A DNA stretch of 64,000 nt from Spinacia oleracea (taxonomy: Eukaryota; Streptophyta; Magnoliopsida; Caryophyllales; Amaranthaceae): positions 145,793,861 to 145,857,860 of the forward strand of contig NC_079492.1 of assembly GCF_020520425.1 (NCBI RefSeq), read 5' to 3'. Below, in pieces: positions 33,098 to 45,072 of the stretch. The notes under the pieces are model-generated. The model was not told the origin of the DNA and searched no databases. It saw only the letters and a list, made by a program, of their open reading frames with translations. The position numbers and the translations under genes are program-made. Within the stretch, counting starts at the first letter, position 1; every line of letters begins with the position of its first letter.

Positions 33098-34282
33098 ATG
33101 TCTCAAACAACTAATACCAATTCTAAACTACCAAACTCCATAAAATCTGCTGAAACTATTGGTAACAATGAAGATGTAGCAAGTGAAGTTTTGGTCTATG
33201 TGCCTGTGAAATCACTCATCAACTTCAGAAAGGTGTCACCGCTATGGCGTTCACTGATTTTCAGCTTTCATTTTGTAAAAAGGTATAACCTTCTTCATCC
33301 TCCATCACTTTCTGGTCTTTTCTTGATCCCAAAACATCGATTTGGGAAGGAAAACAACCAAATCGAGTGTATCTCCCTAGGCGAAAATGAATCAAATTCC
33401 CCGGTTTCACCCATTTTAAACATGATTAGCATCAAAGTATTACAATCTTGTAATGGATTATTGCTAATTTGCAAAGAGGGAAAACTCTATATTTTCAACC
33501 CTACAACCCAACAAAAGAAACTCATTCCTAACTTATTTGGTAACTTTCCTCCTGCATTCCCTTTATATTACAGTCTAGTGTTTGATCCTTCAATTTCACC
33601 ACATTACAAAATCATTTGCCTCATTAACACAAGGCATAACAAGTACAAAATCTCTATATATTCATCAAATTCAAACCAATGGAAACCCTCAAAAGCACCA
33701 GACTTTTTCGCTCCTCATGATATAGATTTCACAACCGGGATTTACTGCAATGGATCGGTCCATTGGACTAAAAGAACAATGAGGGGATTATACTTTGATG
33801 TAGAGAATGAAACCCTAAATCATATGCCTGAAAGTCCAAGACAAGAACAGTATAGTTGTGAGTACTTTGGCCATTCTAAAGGGTACTTGTATTGTATGTT
33901 TACTATGGAAGGTTTACACTACTACGAGCTTTTCGAGATGGAGAAAGATTACTCTTCATGGGTTTTTAAAAGTAAGGTTGAGCTCAATGTAATGGCTTCA
34001 CAATTTCCAAATATGGACATGGGGATTGACTATCATCACCCTCAGTTTATGTACCAGTGTCAAGTGTTATCAGTTTTTCGAGGGCATAATGGGGAAGTTA
34101 TAGAGGTTATAATGTCCATTCCTGGTGAAGTTATAGCCTATGATTGTAAGAGTAAAAAATCAAGGCAGATATGCAAGTCTAAAGAAAGTGGAAAAGAGAG
34201 AGAAATATGGTATGGTGTTTATCAAGTTTTTGAGTATTATGAGAGCATTTCCCCTGTTTCATTTCAACACTTGACTAATTGA
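33098..34282 (+). CDS. F-box protein with F-box-associated domain (member 3)
   Basis: Single exon, 394 aa. F-box at about residues 24-63 (NEDVASEVLVYVPVKSLINF; KVSPLWRSLIFSFHFVKRY), then HPPSLSGLFLIPKH and the associated domain with SCNGLLL, FDPSISPHYKIICL, GIYCNGSVHWTKRT, YFGHSKGYLYCMF, MEKDYSSWVFKSKVELN and MSIPGEVIAYD. All diagnostic motifs of the cluster are present and the frame is open, so it is probably functional. Expected role: substrate receptor of an SCF E3 ligase; target unknown. It differs most from member 1 in the N-terminal Asn/Ser-rich leader. Confidence 0.88.
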   Translation: MSQTTNTNSKLPNSIKSAETIGNNEDVASEVLVYVPVKSLINFRKVSPLWRSLIFSFHFVKRYNLLHPPSLSGLFLIPKHRFGKENNQIECISLGENESNSPVSPILNMISIKVLQSCNGLLLICKEGKLYIFNPTTQQKKLIPNLFGNFPPAFPLYYSLVFDPSISPHYKIICLINTRHNKYKISIYSSNSNQWKPSKAPDFFAPHDIDFTTGIYCNGSVHWTKRTMRGLYFDVENETLNHMPESPRQEQYSCEYFGHSKGYLYCMFTMEGLHYYELFEMEKDYSSWVFKSKVELNVMASQFPNMDMGIDYHHPQFMYQCQVLSVFRGHNGEVIEVIMSIPGEVIAYDCKSKKSRQICKSKESGKEREIWYGVYQVFEYYESISPVSFQHLTN

Positions 34283-34532
34283 CTTCACTTGTATATAAGT
34301 ATATGTGAAGTGTTCTGAATTCTGACAATATTGGAAGATTCTTTGTTGTACTGTGTACAGTATCTTACTGTAGTAAGGTCGTACTCAGTGCACATGGCTC
34401 CTGCTATTCTTTGTTGTACTGTATATCTTACTGTGGAAAAAATAACATTTGTAAAAGAAATGTATATATTGAACAAATTTTCACAGCAACAATTTCTTTC
34501 TTACTAAAAGTCAAATCTTCATTCTTTACTTC

Positions 34533-34550
34533 TTTTTTTTTTTGAGGGGG
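34533..34550 (-). mobile_element. 18-bp retroposition scar
   Basis: Eleven T followed by GAGGGGG, flanked by two exact copies of the 16-mer CTTCATTCTTTACTTC (34517-34532, 34551-34566). Same pattern as 23394-23409: an almost fully truncated minus-strand retroposon, leaving little more than its tail. Confidence 0.65.
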
Positions 34551-34599
34551 CTTCATTCTTTACTTCATGCTAAGTTATACTGCTCCTTTCAATTGTCAT

Positions 34600-34806
34600 T
34601 GTTAAGATACAGAGTTAGAATACAACTTGATCCGGAACAAGGCTCGTTTGATTAGGCAAATATCGGGTAGAAGGTACAGATTATAATGAAACCAGCTCCT
34701 ACTCTAACTCTATGTACTACTAATTCTAACGTACATATAATTCTAATGTAATTATATTCCTAGTGCTATTAGAATCACAATAGTATTCTAACTCTATATC
34801 TTAACA
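34600..34806. mobile_element. 207-bp element with 24-bp terminal inverted repeats
   Basis: Starts TGTTAAGATACAGAGTTAG and ends in the inverse with one mismatch. The interior repeats CTAACTCTA and ATTCTAA motifs in both orientations. No target duplication was recognised. TG...CA ends would also fit a small solo LTR, but the long inverted repeat favours a MITE. Confidence 0.55.
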
Positions 34807-34871
34807 GTATCCTGTTAGGCTTTGTCAGGGATACTTAGAAAACTTATATGTAGTAACAGACTGCAGACAAA

Positions 34872-34920
34872 GGGTGCGTTTTGTTCAACTTATTTGGCCG
34901 AACTTATCTGAATTTATCTG
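34872..34920. mobile_element. truncated Tourist-like MITE
   Basis: GGGTGCGTTTTGTTCAACTT then TGAACTTATCTGAATTTATC-like sequence matches the left end of copies 1 and 2; the right end is missing. Confidence 0.5.
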
Positions 34921-35288
34921 TAATATAAGCTACTCTAAAGATCATATCTAATAGTTTGTAAATTCTCTACCAAACCGCCAAAGTGTCTCGTGTGAGAGAC
35001 ATTATAAGAGAAAAATGGTTAAGAGCAAGATTAGGGCTAGTCTGAGTTAAGACTTCCACATCAACTTTTTTTATTAACTTTTAATTTCTTAGATTCTTGT
35101 CAAGACCCTTTCAGACTTGCTCAATTTAATGGAACGGATGAAATATTCCCTTTATTTACAAACTGCAATAATCTTAAAAGACAAACAACAAATACAAAGT
35201 CAATCAATCAGCAGAAGTTTCAAACTTGTTTACAAAGACTGCATGTGTTTTACCATATCTCAACCCCAAACAAGGTCTTCATTCATTC

Positions 35289-36473
35289 TTAAAGAGTAGA
35301 AATGGTCTCATAATATTCAAAAGCAGAGTAAACTCTATACCATACACGCCTCTCTTCAGCGCGAACCTTCAAGTCACAAACTTTCCATGAAGTTTTCTCC
35401 TTCTGACTGTAACAAATTACCTCACCAGGAATTGACAGCAAAACCTTGAACTGATTATTTTCATCCTGTCCTCGAAAAACTGATAAAACATCACATTCAT
35501 AGCTCAAATCAAGTGTATATCCACCAAGAAACTTCCTAGCCATGTTTGGAAACTTCCTAGCCAAAGCACTAAGATCAATCTTAAACTTTAAGAACCATCT
35601 AGAATATTCTTTGTTCATCTCGAATATTTCAAAATGGCGTAGGGTAGGAGACGTGACAACGTAATGCAAATAGCCTTGAGAATGACCAAAGTACTCGAAT
35701 ATATAATGATGATCAACATGATCAGTTTCCTTCATTGGTAATTCAGGCAATGAGTGGAGACAATTAGTATCAATATTAAAGTATGATCCCTTTGATTTAG
35801 TACCCTTAATCCAATGAACATTGCCATTACAATATACCGCGTGCCCAAAATCTATTCCCTTTGGTGCTACAAACATCTTATTCTGAAGATTCCACAGACC
35901 AGTTTTTGATTCATAGATTGAAATTTGGCATAAGCCTTGATGATCATCAAGTGTTTGGACACTAATTACCTTGTAATTAGGTGATGTTAAAGGATCATAA
36001 GCTAATGACAACCCAAAATGATATCTCTTCTTCATGAAAGGGTGTCTAGGAAGATCAACATATTGTCGCGTTGTTGGGTTACATACATGATATGTTGTTG
36101 TTATGTGTTGTTTTCTTGAGCAAAGCAATAATCCATTGCAAGACTGTAAAATCTTGAAACCTTGAGAGGTAAGAAAACTTACTGAAGGCGCGTTTGGATG
36201 ATCATATTGATGACTTAGGGGAAGATACTCGATTTCATTAGGGAAGTAACTTGTGTTTGAAGGAACCAAGAAAAGGCCAGAGGAAGAAGGTGGGTGAAGG
36301 AGGGAGTAACAACGTTCGAAATATGGATTTGAGATTAAGGAAAGAAATTGTTTAGATATACACCTTGACTTCCCTAGAGATTTTGGAGGTAAACGAAGTA
36401 ATACTTCATTTGCTAAGTCTTGGTTACCAATAATGGCTTCAATTAGTAGAGATTTTGATGTTGTTTTCTTCAT
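35289..36473 (-). CDS. F-box protein with F-box-associated domain (member 4)
   Basis: Single exon on the minus strand, 394 aa. F-box at about 17-55 (NQDLANEVLLRLPPKSLGKS; ISKQFLSLISNPYFERCY), then HPPSSSGLFLVPSN and the associated domain with SCNGLLLC, YDPLTSPNYKVISVQTLD, LCQISIYESKTGLWN, AVYCNGNVHWIKGT, YFGHSQGYLHYV, MNKEYSRWFLKFKIDLSALA and LSIPGEVICYSQKE. The only inverted member of the cluster. Product expected to act as an SCF substrate adaptor; target unknown. Confidence 0.88.
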   Translation of the reverse strand: MKKTTSKSLLIEAIIGNQDLANEVLLRLPPKSLGKSRCISKQFLSLISNPYFERCYSLLHPPSSSGLFLVPSNTSYFPNEIEYLPLSHQYDHPNAPSVSFLTSQGFKILQSCNGLLLCSRKQHITTTYHVCNPTTRQYVDLPRHPFMKKRYHFGLSLAYDPLTSPNYKVISVQTLDDHQGLCQISIYESKTGLWNLQNKMFVAPKGIDFGHAVYCNGNVHWIKGTKSKGSYFNIDTNCLHSLPELPMKETDHVDHHYIFEYFGHSQGYLHYVVTSPTLRHFEIFEMNKEYSRWFLKFKIDLSALARKFPNMARKFLGGYTLDLSYECDVLSVFRGQDENNQFKVLLSIPGEVICYSQKEKTSWKVCDLKVRAEERRVWYRVYSAFEYYETISTL

Positions 36474-37900
36474 TATTTGCAGTTTTTCATTCTGAACTTA
36501 GGCTAATTTATATAATAATGTTCTACTATCTATGCTGCTATCAATGACGTCTTGGCTTAGTGATTGAGACTTAGGGTATGTATATAATAGGTCATATATT
36601 TGAATTCTCCATGTAATGAGAAGATTACTTGTGTTTCAAGGCTTTGATTAAGACCATGTCCTTAGGGGTTATATATATAATTGCCTTCATTTACCAAGTA
36701 ATGTGAAGCATATTCAAAGTATTAGAAGATTGCGTGAAGATGACCACACTGTGTATCTTGCATTCTTGCTAATTCTTTAATAAAATCATTGCAATAATCC
36801 AAAGCTTGAAATCTTAAGTTTTGTGAAGGAGGAGAGTGGGAGACTCAATCTCATTATCTATGGGTGCTTTTTTCCCTCTTCTATTAAAGTGTGTGTCACC
36901 TTACTCGAAACTTTGACACGTGGACTCTTTACCTTGCCAATAATGTAATGCCACATCATAAAACACGACTTGGTACTTAATTTAAATTTAAGGGTATAAA
37001 ATTATGGTTCATGTATCCTCTACATCGCGGTCTTGTCATGAGTGCGCGTGACAATGTCATGTTGTCACAACATATATAATACATGACTTTTCCACGTACA
37101 TACTTCATAGTGTTAACCTGATCTAAATTTGACAACTGTGACACAAACAATTATATATAACAATTAATAACACAAGTACATACTACGTATGTACTAACGT
37201 ACATAACTAACATAGGAGGTATGAGATTCTATCTGATTTAGGATTTAAGATTGAAATCAACGAAGAATAGCTTTAGTAGAGAGGAAAATATGAACTACTA
37301 CGTATCTTACTTAATAAGTTAATATGCTTATAGGACAAAAGCTGGAAAAAAAATTACAAATAAGTACGGAGTATAAGTTAAGTTGAGTTGTACTTATTAA
37401 AACTACGTTCCAGCTGAAATATACTCACTAACAGATTCAAGTAGTGATTTGGCTAGAACTTTTTCTCTTTATACTAGGTCAAAATTAACACAAATTTAAA
37501 TTTTGTACAATCAAATTTAAAATTTATGTTTGTTTTAGGTGTACTCAATTCCTACAGTGTCTCATTCTAAATCGAAAATATACTTACCCAAAGTAAACAT
37601 AGCTCATACCCAAAACGAAAGCGGGCTTTGATGTATAGTAGTACTCCTAAATCCTAATAGGCTAATACTAACCGATTAATACATCTTTGTTCTCTCATCA
37701 AATCCATCCAACTAAATACAAGTAATTCAAGTGACGATAGGACATACAAATAGGGATGAAGAGAATTTTAAAAAGAAAAAAATTAAATAAAAATACAAGT
37801 AACAAATTTTTTGCCACGTCATACATTGATGCTATTGGTTGTAGAAATTTGCCATATTAGTGTAGAATTCGGATTATATTCCTGGGCTTGTGATAATCCG
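36474..37900. other. intergenic between F-box member 4 and eIF3j
   Basis: AT-rich, no supported exon. It must contain the divergent promoters of both genes; no motif was assigned. Confidence 0.5.
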
Positions 37901-37909
37901 CACTCCCTA

Positions 37910-38445
37910 CCATAAATAGCACAGTCATCTCATCGAACATACAGTGTTGCAGAAGAAAAACAACGCTGACTATCGCCGCCTGCGACCATCGCCACCACCA
38001 TTGACCGACTTTCCACCGTTCAACTTGCAAAACCTTCCCCCAACAAAAACCCTAATTTCTCTTTTCCTCTAATCTCTTTATCGTTCAATTGCTAGATCTA
38101 GGGTTTCAGCCGTAAACCCTAATTTTGCAGAAAGAATCAATTGTAGAAGACAGCTCTGTACTCAAAGTTCGGAACTTTGATATCGCCGATTCGGAACGCG
38201 CGACCTCAGGCGAGGTTTACGAGGTGGGTTGCGCGAATCAGGTAAAGATTTTATTTATTTTATTTTATGATTGATGTGGAAGGATTCTGCATGTGTTTTG
38301 ATTCTGTAGCCTAAGTGTGAAATTTCCCCAAATAGTGCGTACTCAAATTACTCACTGCATTGAATTGTTTCTGTTATGCAGTGTGTACGGTTGATTTGCA
38401 GTAAATTTGATATCTTTGAACTGTTATTCAAACAAGCACACATCC
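37910..38445 (+). promoter_or_regulatory. promoter and spliced 5' leader of eIF3j
   Basis: A TATA-like CATAAATAGC at about 37912 is followed by a CT/CCA-rich leader. A donor CAG|GTAAAG near 38242 and an acceptor TATGCAG near 38382 suggest a leader intron, so the ATG at 38446 lies in the second transcribed exon. Confidence 0.5.
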
Positions 38446-41400
38446 ATGGAGGACGACTGGGGTAAGATTTTTGATGATGAATTTTGTTAATTTAGGGCGT
38501 CGTATTCGCTTTCCTACTTGTACAATTAGGATTTATTCGCATGGATAATCAGATGATGCCAATCGGCGCAATAGTATTTGAAGCTTAATATTTTGTGATC
38601 GTTAGGCATAGAATTTTATTCCAGAATTAACAGTTTAAGTAGTCTGTCAAACTTTAAGGAATATTTTTTCTAGTAGACTAAGCTTGCTTTTTGACATGCC
38701 GAATATGAAATAGTTATTACTACCATATCTCACATGTGTCAATCATAGTGATGACTATCTTAGAATACAAATGTATATGTATGCGGGTTTTCTAAATTGG
38801 GTGTCTTGGATCAAGTATGTCTTACATAAACCGAACTTTCGATGGAAGGGCTGGTGGTACAGAAACTAGGAGCTGATCCGTTCACCTCTAAATTTTTAAT
38901 TGTGAATATTTTTGTGTAATTTTATTACTGTAAGGTGGTACTCGTGGTAGCCATTCCCATTAGAGGTTAAGAGGACAACACAATCCCTTTGCAATTGATT
39001 ATTTCATTTAAAATAGGATTGACGGAACTTGGATCTTCTGAGTCATGTTTTTGTTTGTTTCCTGACAAAGTACAATGTTTGTTGTTGATTAAGAGAACGA
39101 AGACTTCACGCCCCAAGTTGCCACAAAGGATCTCCTGAAAAGTAGTTGGGATGATGAAGATGTTGATGATGATGATGTGAAGGAATCCTGGGAGGAGGAA
39201 GAACCGGTATGTTTAGACTTTAGAATGATGATGTTATCTTTCTGTGCCAACTTTGAACAGGGCTTTGAACAACGTACCTTAGTACTTGTGAGCATATCTA
39301 CAGATTTTTGTAGGTTATAGCCTTATAGGCCTTTATGGGATTTCAACTTTTTTGTATATGAGCTTTGAACTTCAGATTTGTTTCAACTGTGGTTTACTTA
39401 CTAATTCCTGTCATTGACTGATAGAATTCGGCAATGACAAGTAGTCTGTTTTTTAAGCAACAAATCTCATGTATTAATGTCCCTTTTATGGTTTTTAGTC
39501 ATTACATTTGATTGTCATCCTTGAGCTCTACTCACATCTCAGTTTCCTGCTCTACTGTGTGATGTTTCTTAGGCACCTGCACCAGCACCAGCACCAGCAA
39601 AAGCAGCTGAAAAGCCTGCCAAGAAAGCTGGAAACAAAGGAAAGGATGTAGAAGAAGCTAAAGAAATACAATTGGATCCTGTAGCAGAGAAACTGCGTCA
39701 ACAAAGGTTAGTTACAGGGTCATACTATCGTATACAGTTGATATAAACTCAAAAGATAGTTTGTGTTGTGCTTGTAGGCATATAGGTGTCATTGTTACTT
39801 CAGAACAATATCCCTTCAACGATAAACTTTTTGACTATGGTAGTGTTGGGGCTAGCATTGATTTCATATTCATTAGAATGATAATATCAGTTAGCTTTAA
39901 ATACTTTGCTTTGCTTACCGCTTTGACTTGATGATTGACACTCTTTTTATTCTTACTTTATATTGATCATCCATTTACTGTACACAAAAGATAATCATTT
40001 TTGTTGAAGCCTGAAAGACGATTGGTTGCCGTACACTTTTAATTTGAATGCAATATAAGTCCATGCCTTAGTTTCTGTTAAATCTTCCACTTTGGCAAGT
40101 TGTTTCTTGCGCCAAGATCAATGCCAAAGTGTAACAGGGGAATTGTTAACGTCTGATTGGCCTCATTGGATAGTGAAATGTAAACAATTTACATGGCCAG
40201 GACAGTTAAATACTCGTAAGCACCTACCTACCACTCCTTTAGGTTATAAAAATGGGAAAGCCTTATCTTCAGGGCTTTCATGATACCTTTTATTATTTAG
40301 TTTAGCATATGTACTGCCATTGTCAGTTGTTAACTTCCATCTGTATTATCACTAAGATAAAAGAAATCACAACGTTTCCTCCATCCTGTACTACGTCTAC
40401 TTTGCATCTTAAAGCTGTTGTGATCAAGGACTGCAAAATATTTGTAGGCTCCTTAGCACCTGAAGATACTGATACAGTCTACTATTTTTTTTAATATTGT
40501 TGGTTCCCTTTAGCTGATTTATAATTGGGCTGCAGGCTTGTGGAGGAAGCAGATTACAAGGCCACAACAGAGCTTTTTGGTAAAAAGGGTGATGACAAGA
40601 CTCTGGAAAATTTCATACCTAAATCTGAAAGTGACTTTTTAGAGTATGCTGAACTGATTTCTCATAAGCTTCGTTCATGCGAGGTATGCTTTCATTATCT
40701 CCATTTCTTTCCTTCTCTTGTTACTATTTTTTTTTATATCTTCTCTTCTTGTTGACGGATGGTAACGCAGGAAAGTCTTACTTAAGATTGACTTTTTTTT
40801 TTCCTCAATGCAGAAAAGTTACCATTTTATTGGGTTACTGAAGACGGTGATGAGGCTGTCAACAGTTTCTTTAAAAGCTGCAGATGCCAAGGAAGTTGCC
40901 TCCTCGGTTTCAGCTATTGCAAATGAAAAGCTGAAGGCGGAGAAAGAGGCCAATGCTGGTAAAAAGAAAACAGGTATCTTCTGTGTAATACTCATGTAAT
41001 AAATATTTGCAGTACCCCATTTTTTTATACCTACAACTGACAATTACCTTGTTTAGCATTAGTGTAATTCCCTCCCCCCTTCTTAGTAAAGGTTGAAATG
41101 GTGACTGTTCAGGTTCCTGGTACTATCTACACAATCAGCGGCTTTCTCATCTTCTCATTACATCGACTGTCTACCTTAAAATCTATAGTCTTGTATGTAG
41201 CAATACTATGTTGCTTATTAATACATGTTCGAGGAGTTGAAGTGTAAACCAACATATATTCATCAAACAACGGAAAGTAAAATGAGCGTAAAAATATAGT
41301 AGTAGTCAATATGATGTATGTATAATGAAAATATAAATGAGTCGTATAAAAGGTGTGGGTTGATCTAGGTTTCTGATTGAGTATGAACAGTCTGAGCAAG

Positions 41401-44400
41401 TAGCATGAGATGAGTTTTGTGAAGTCCAATGTTCAGTAGATTATAGGGATTTAGAAGATGCCAAAGAAGTATTAAGAAAGATATGGTAGATCAATTTAGG
41501 GGAACTAGTAAGATCTTCTGGGTTGATAATAATCAAGGTGAGAGTAACTGATTACAGCCTAACCAACATTCGAGTGGTTGGTTGAAGATGCTCTCCCAAG
41601 TAGCTATTTCTCTCTCTGCTCATGTCAATACCCCTCAATATGATATCTACTATTAACACTCTAATCAGCTTCTCCTGCAGCTAGATTACCCCTATTGTAA
41701 CTTGGAGAATATCCCTTCTATGCCATTTCCCTTTTGTTCTACCCTAAGATTGAATATTTGCTCATAGGTAAATATTGTTCAACAAAACTGTTTGTCAATT
41801 AGGAATTAAAATGATTAAAGTGGTATCGACATGACAGAAGAATTCATTTTCCCTGAAGTTTATTTTTTGGTAAGCAAGCGAGATTTTTTTTATTGCCATC
41901 CAAAGAAAACATATGAATTCCTCTGAATTACATATGAATTCTAGAAACTAGGAACCCAGCAAACTACCTTGGTTACCAACCTAGAAAAAATATACATAGT
42001 TCAGAGGAGCAAAGTTACGGTTGCACTTCTAAACCCTCAAACTAATCTCTGTCGATACCTGTTATCTTTCTAAGCATATAGCATTAACTCTACGCTTTAC
42101 ATCAAATTGAATTTTCATTACAATATTATCTATACACCATAATTGCTGATTCCATAGGATATTATTTCTGGCCTTCCATATCTGATATATCACAAAACAC
42201 ACTGAAAATGCTCCGTTTGAATCTTGACGTGATTTTCCTGGCGAGCCTTACTGCACCTTTCAGGGTCTGAATCTTCACACCCATATCAATCCATTGAGAA
42301 ATCCTCTCCCAGCATTTCCTGCTCTGAATGACTTTCAGTTCCTGTTCCACATAAGAAACATGAATTATCAGTGTTAATGCCATGCTTTTGTAGCCTGTCT
42401 CTTGTCTTCAACCTGGTAATCATAGCCAACCATGCAATAACAGTATCCCAATTACACCTTTCGGCTGGAGGCTTCAATCCATTATAAACCTTGCTTATCA
42501 CAAAGTTACTCCCCTGTAGGACCCATCACACTCTTCAGCTTCTCTTTAACTGCGCAAATCTTCCTACAATGCCAACTACTGGAACTGTTAGGAGTATAAG
42601 ACAACCAGTGTTGATTTTTTATGTATACTCCTTTCACCCATCAGACCCAAATATTCTCTTGCTTTGAGGCTATAGCCCAGACATGTTTTCCTAATGCAGC
42701 TATATTTCAAAGCTCAATATCCCTTATGCCCAGACCACTCTCCTTTCTTCTTCCACACAGTGTTCGTGTCCCATGCTATGTAACCAGGAGCACTACAATC
42801 AATATAGGCAATCTTCCCATGTCAATCTTCCCATGCGAGATAAGACTTGCATATCGACTTCATTGTCTTCAAAACTGTTTTCAGCATTTTTGCTCAATAG
42901 ATGATGTATATCTGGAACTCCAAATCTTAACCCTTGCACACATTTTATCAACCAAAATTTCACATTCTGCTGCAAAATCTTCTTTGAGCAAATAAACATT
43001 CCCAGGTATCTAAAAGAAAGATTTCCTTCTGTGAAAGTTTAAATCATCAACCTTTTGATTCTACGGTCTTCCGATGAATTTCTGATTGGATTCAAGTGAA
43101 ACATTCAACATTAGCTAGCACTTCGTAGTAGTTTATACAAGGCTGAAATCTGCTCAAAGCTTGAAAGTCTTGGATTGATATTATTTTTTGTGTATGAGAA
43201 AGTAAAGAGTTCTAATGTACTTACTACCTGCTTGCTTTGAGAAAAAGAGCATGTCAAGCGACGTGATGAATCAGAGTATAATTCTCTCTGTCTGCTTTCC
43301 TTTCCCCGGTTTATGAACGCAGTATCACACATCATGCATGCCTTTTGTATCAGTTAGTTTATCGGCTACCTGATTTTGAAACTGAGAAGCATCTATCCCT
43401 ACTTCATCCTCCTTAAAGGTGAATTAGGAGTAATCTTTGGTTGAGCTTACCTTCGTTTTCTGGTGTTCTCCCTTAAACTTCTTGGATGAGCAGGGAGTGG
43501 AACTGTGTAATGTTGTTGTTATATCTCAAAAGGCATTTGGTTGGAAACGAAATGTGCTGCTTACGAGTTTTTTCGCTTGTTTGTAATGAAGCCTTGCTCT
43601 CTCTGTGATGTTACCTACACCATCTGTAAAGGACTAGGGTGATGTTCATAATGAAGCTCATGCATCCAACTATACAAAAGCCTTTTAGAAGAGAGCATGA
43701 ATACCTGATGCTACAAGGCCATGGGTACACCAACAAATTGATACATGAACCAGTTTACGCTGTTGAACAATTTATTTTATTTACCCTTCGATCTTCTCTT
43801 CCAAGCTACAAACGTCTTTTTGAGTCTCCCAGTTGTTCCCTACGACCCCCGAGATAGACTCAAATTTCTCAAGGAATTCCCCCAAAGACTTTGCCTCTTA
43901 GTTGGGACTGTGTCTTCTTTGTGACTGACATGCATTTTCCTTCTTCGAGTTCCTCTTTTTTCTCTGATATAGTGAATTATCCTGCACTGTCAGCTAAGCA
44001 TATCTGAACCACCACATCTCTTAGACTACAAGTCCCTTTGATTAGAACCAGTATTAAGATGCAGTAATGTGAGCCAAGTACTAAGAAGTCTGATGCTACG
44101 AATGAGATTTTATGATCAATGTTCTCTCGTGTTTTTGCCTCTTGAATAGTCCTTTGTAACTTTATTTGTTAATTATTTTGTTGTTTGAGTAACTACCCAT
44201 CATGCCGGTTTGGTAAAGTGTGGTAACCAATGGAACTTGTGAGCTTTGACATTCTCTTCTGCTGAATCTTGGTGAATTTTTGTTTTGTCAAATAAAAATC
44301 TTTTATTCTTTTCAACATTTTGGAAATTGCTTTATCTATCAGTTTTTTTTTATTTATAATAAACGTCCTTTTGTTGTGGTTATGCAGGCGCAAAGAAGAA

Positions 44401-44479
44401 GCAGCTTCTTGTTGATAAGCCTGATGATGATATAGCTGTTGCTGGATATGATCCTGCTGATGATTATGATTTTATGTGA
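38446..44479 (+). CDS. eIF3j: translation initiation factor eIF3 subunit J
   Basis: Six exons (38446-38461, 39094-39206, 39573-39706, 40536-40683, 40814-40973, 44388-44479) close in frame to 220 aa. The N-terminus MEDDWENEDFTP and the acidic SSWDDEDVDDDDVKESWEEE are typical of eIF3j, which binds the 40S decoding centre through an acidic N-terminus. Then come an Ala-Pro repeat, a Lys-rich linker, the helical core (LVEEADYKATTELFG; FIPKSESDFLEYAELIS; YHFIGLLKTVMRLSTVSLKA) and the conserved acidic tail YDPADDYDFM. Exon 1 is only 16 coding nt. The last intron is 3.4 kb and holds an antisense LINE remnant. eIF3j loosely associates with eIF3 and aids initiation and ribosome recycling in the cytosol. 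Confidence 0.94.
41870..43030 (-). mobile_element. L1-type LINE remnant, 3' part of ORF2
   Basis: Minus-strand translation in several frames gives conserved pieces in order: RYLGM-ICSKKI, KIWSSR (around 42900-43010), YIDCSAPGYIAWDTNTVWKK (42740-42810), a GKHVWAIASK-like stretch, and the zinc-binding RT C-terminal domain VISKVYNGLKPPAERCNWD, AWLAMITRLKTRDRL, CFLCGTGTESH (42380-42500), then CWERISQWI further on. Multiple stops and frame changes and an internal loss before the PGYIAW motif show it is long dead. It lies antisense within eIF3j intron 5; ends are approximate and no target duplication was identified. Confidence 0.8.
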
Positions 44480-45072
44480 GCACATACAGATCCATATATT
44501 CCATCCAGTATTGAAAACCCGGATACTTTTTATTTATCTTTTAAGATCACAAATATGAAGAGTTCTTTTCCTCTTATGTGCAATGTTTTGGCCGAGTTGG
44601 TGAGGAAAAGATGTCCTTTAGAATAGCATCAATTGCCCTGTTGAATTTACTTGAAGTGATTTTTTGTATGTTTGCATAATTTATCGAAGCACACTGAGTT
44701 CTGCTACTGATTGAAAGTGCAAACCATTGTTTGAGATTGTTATCTAGATTGATATACTGCTAAGCAGTTTTTGTTTTCGGTGAATGTAACCGTTAAATCT
44801 GTTTGAAGTATCCATTTCTTTTTTGGCCAAAATCAACTGGTTACCTCCTCTGTTGTTGAATCTTCCTTGCATGTTTATACTGCTCAATCCGTGTCATGTT
44901 TTTGGCCCGAAAAGGAAGGAGTAGTTGTTGTTGCCACCCCCGTAAAAGCTAGTGAAATTAGGAGGCTAAACTTTTACAGTTAGGTCGAGCATTGCTTGGT
45001 GTCACATTACCATCTTGTTTGTGGATATTTTCTACAATGTACTTTCACAATCATGAAGCATACGATTCCTAT

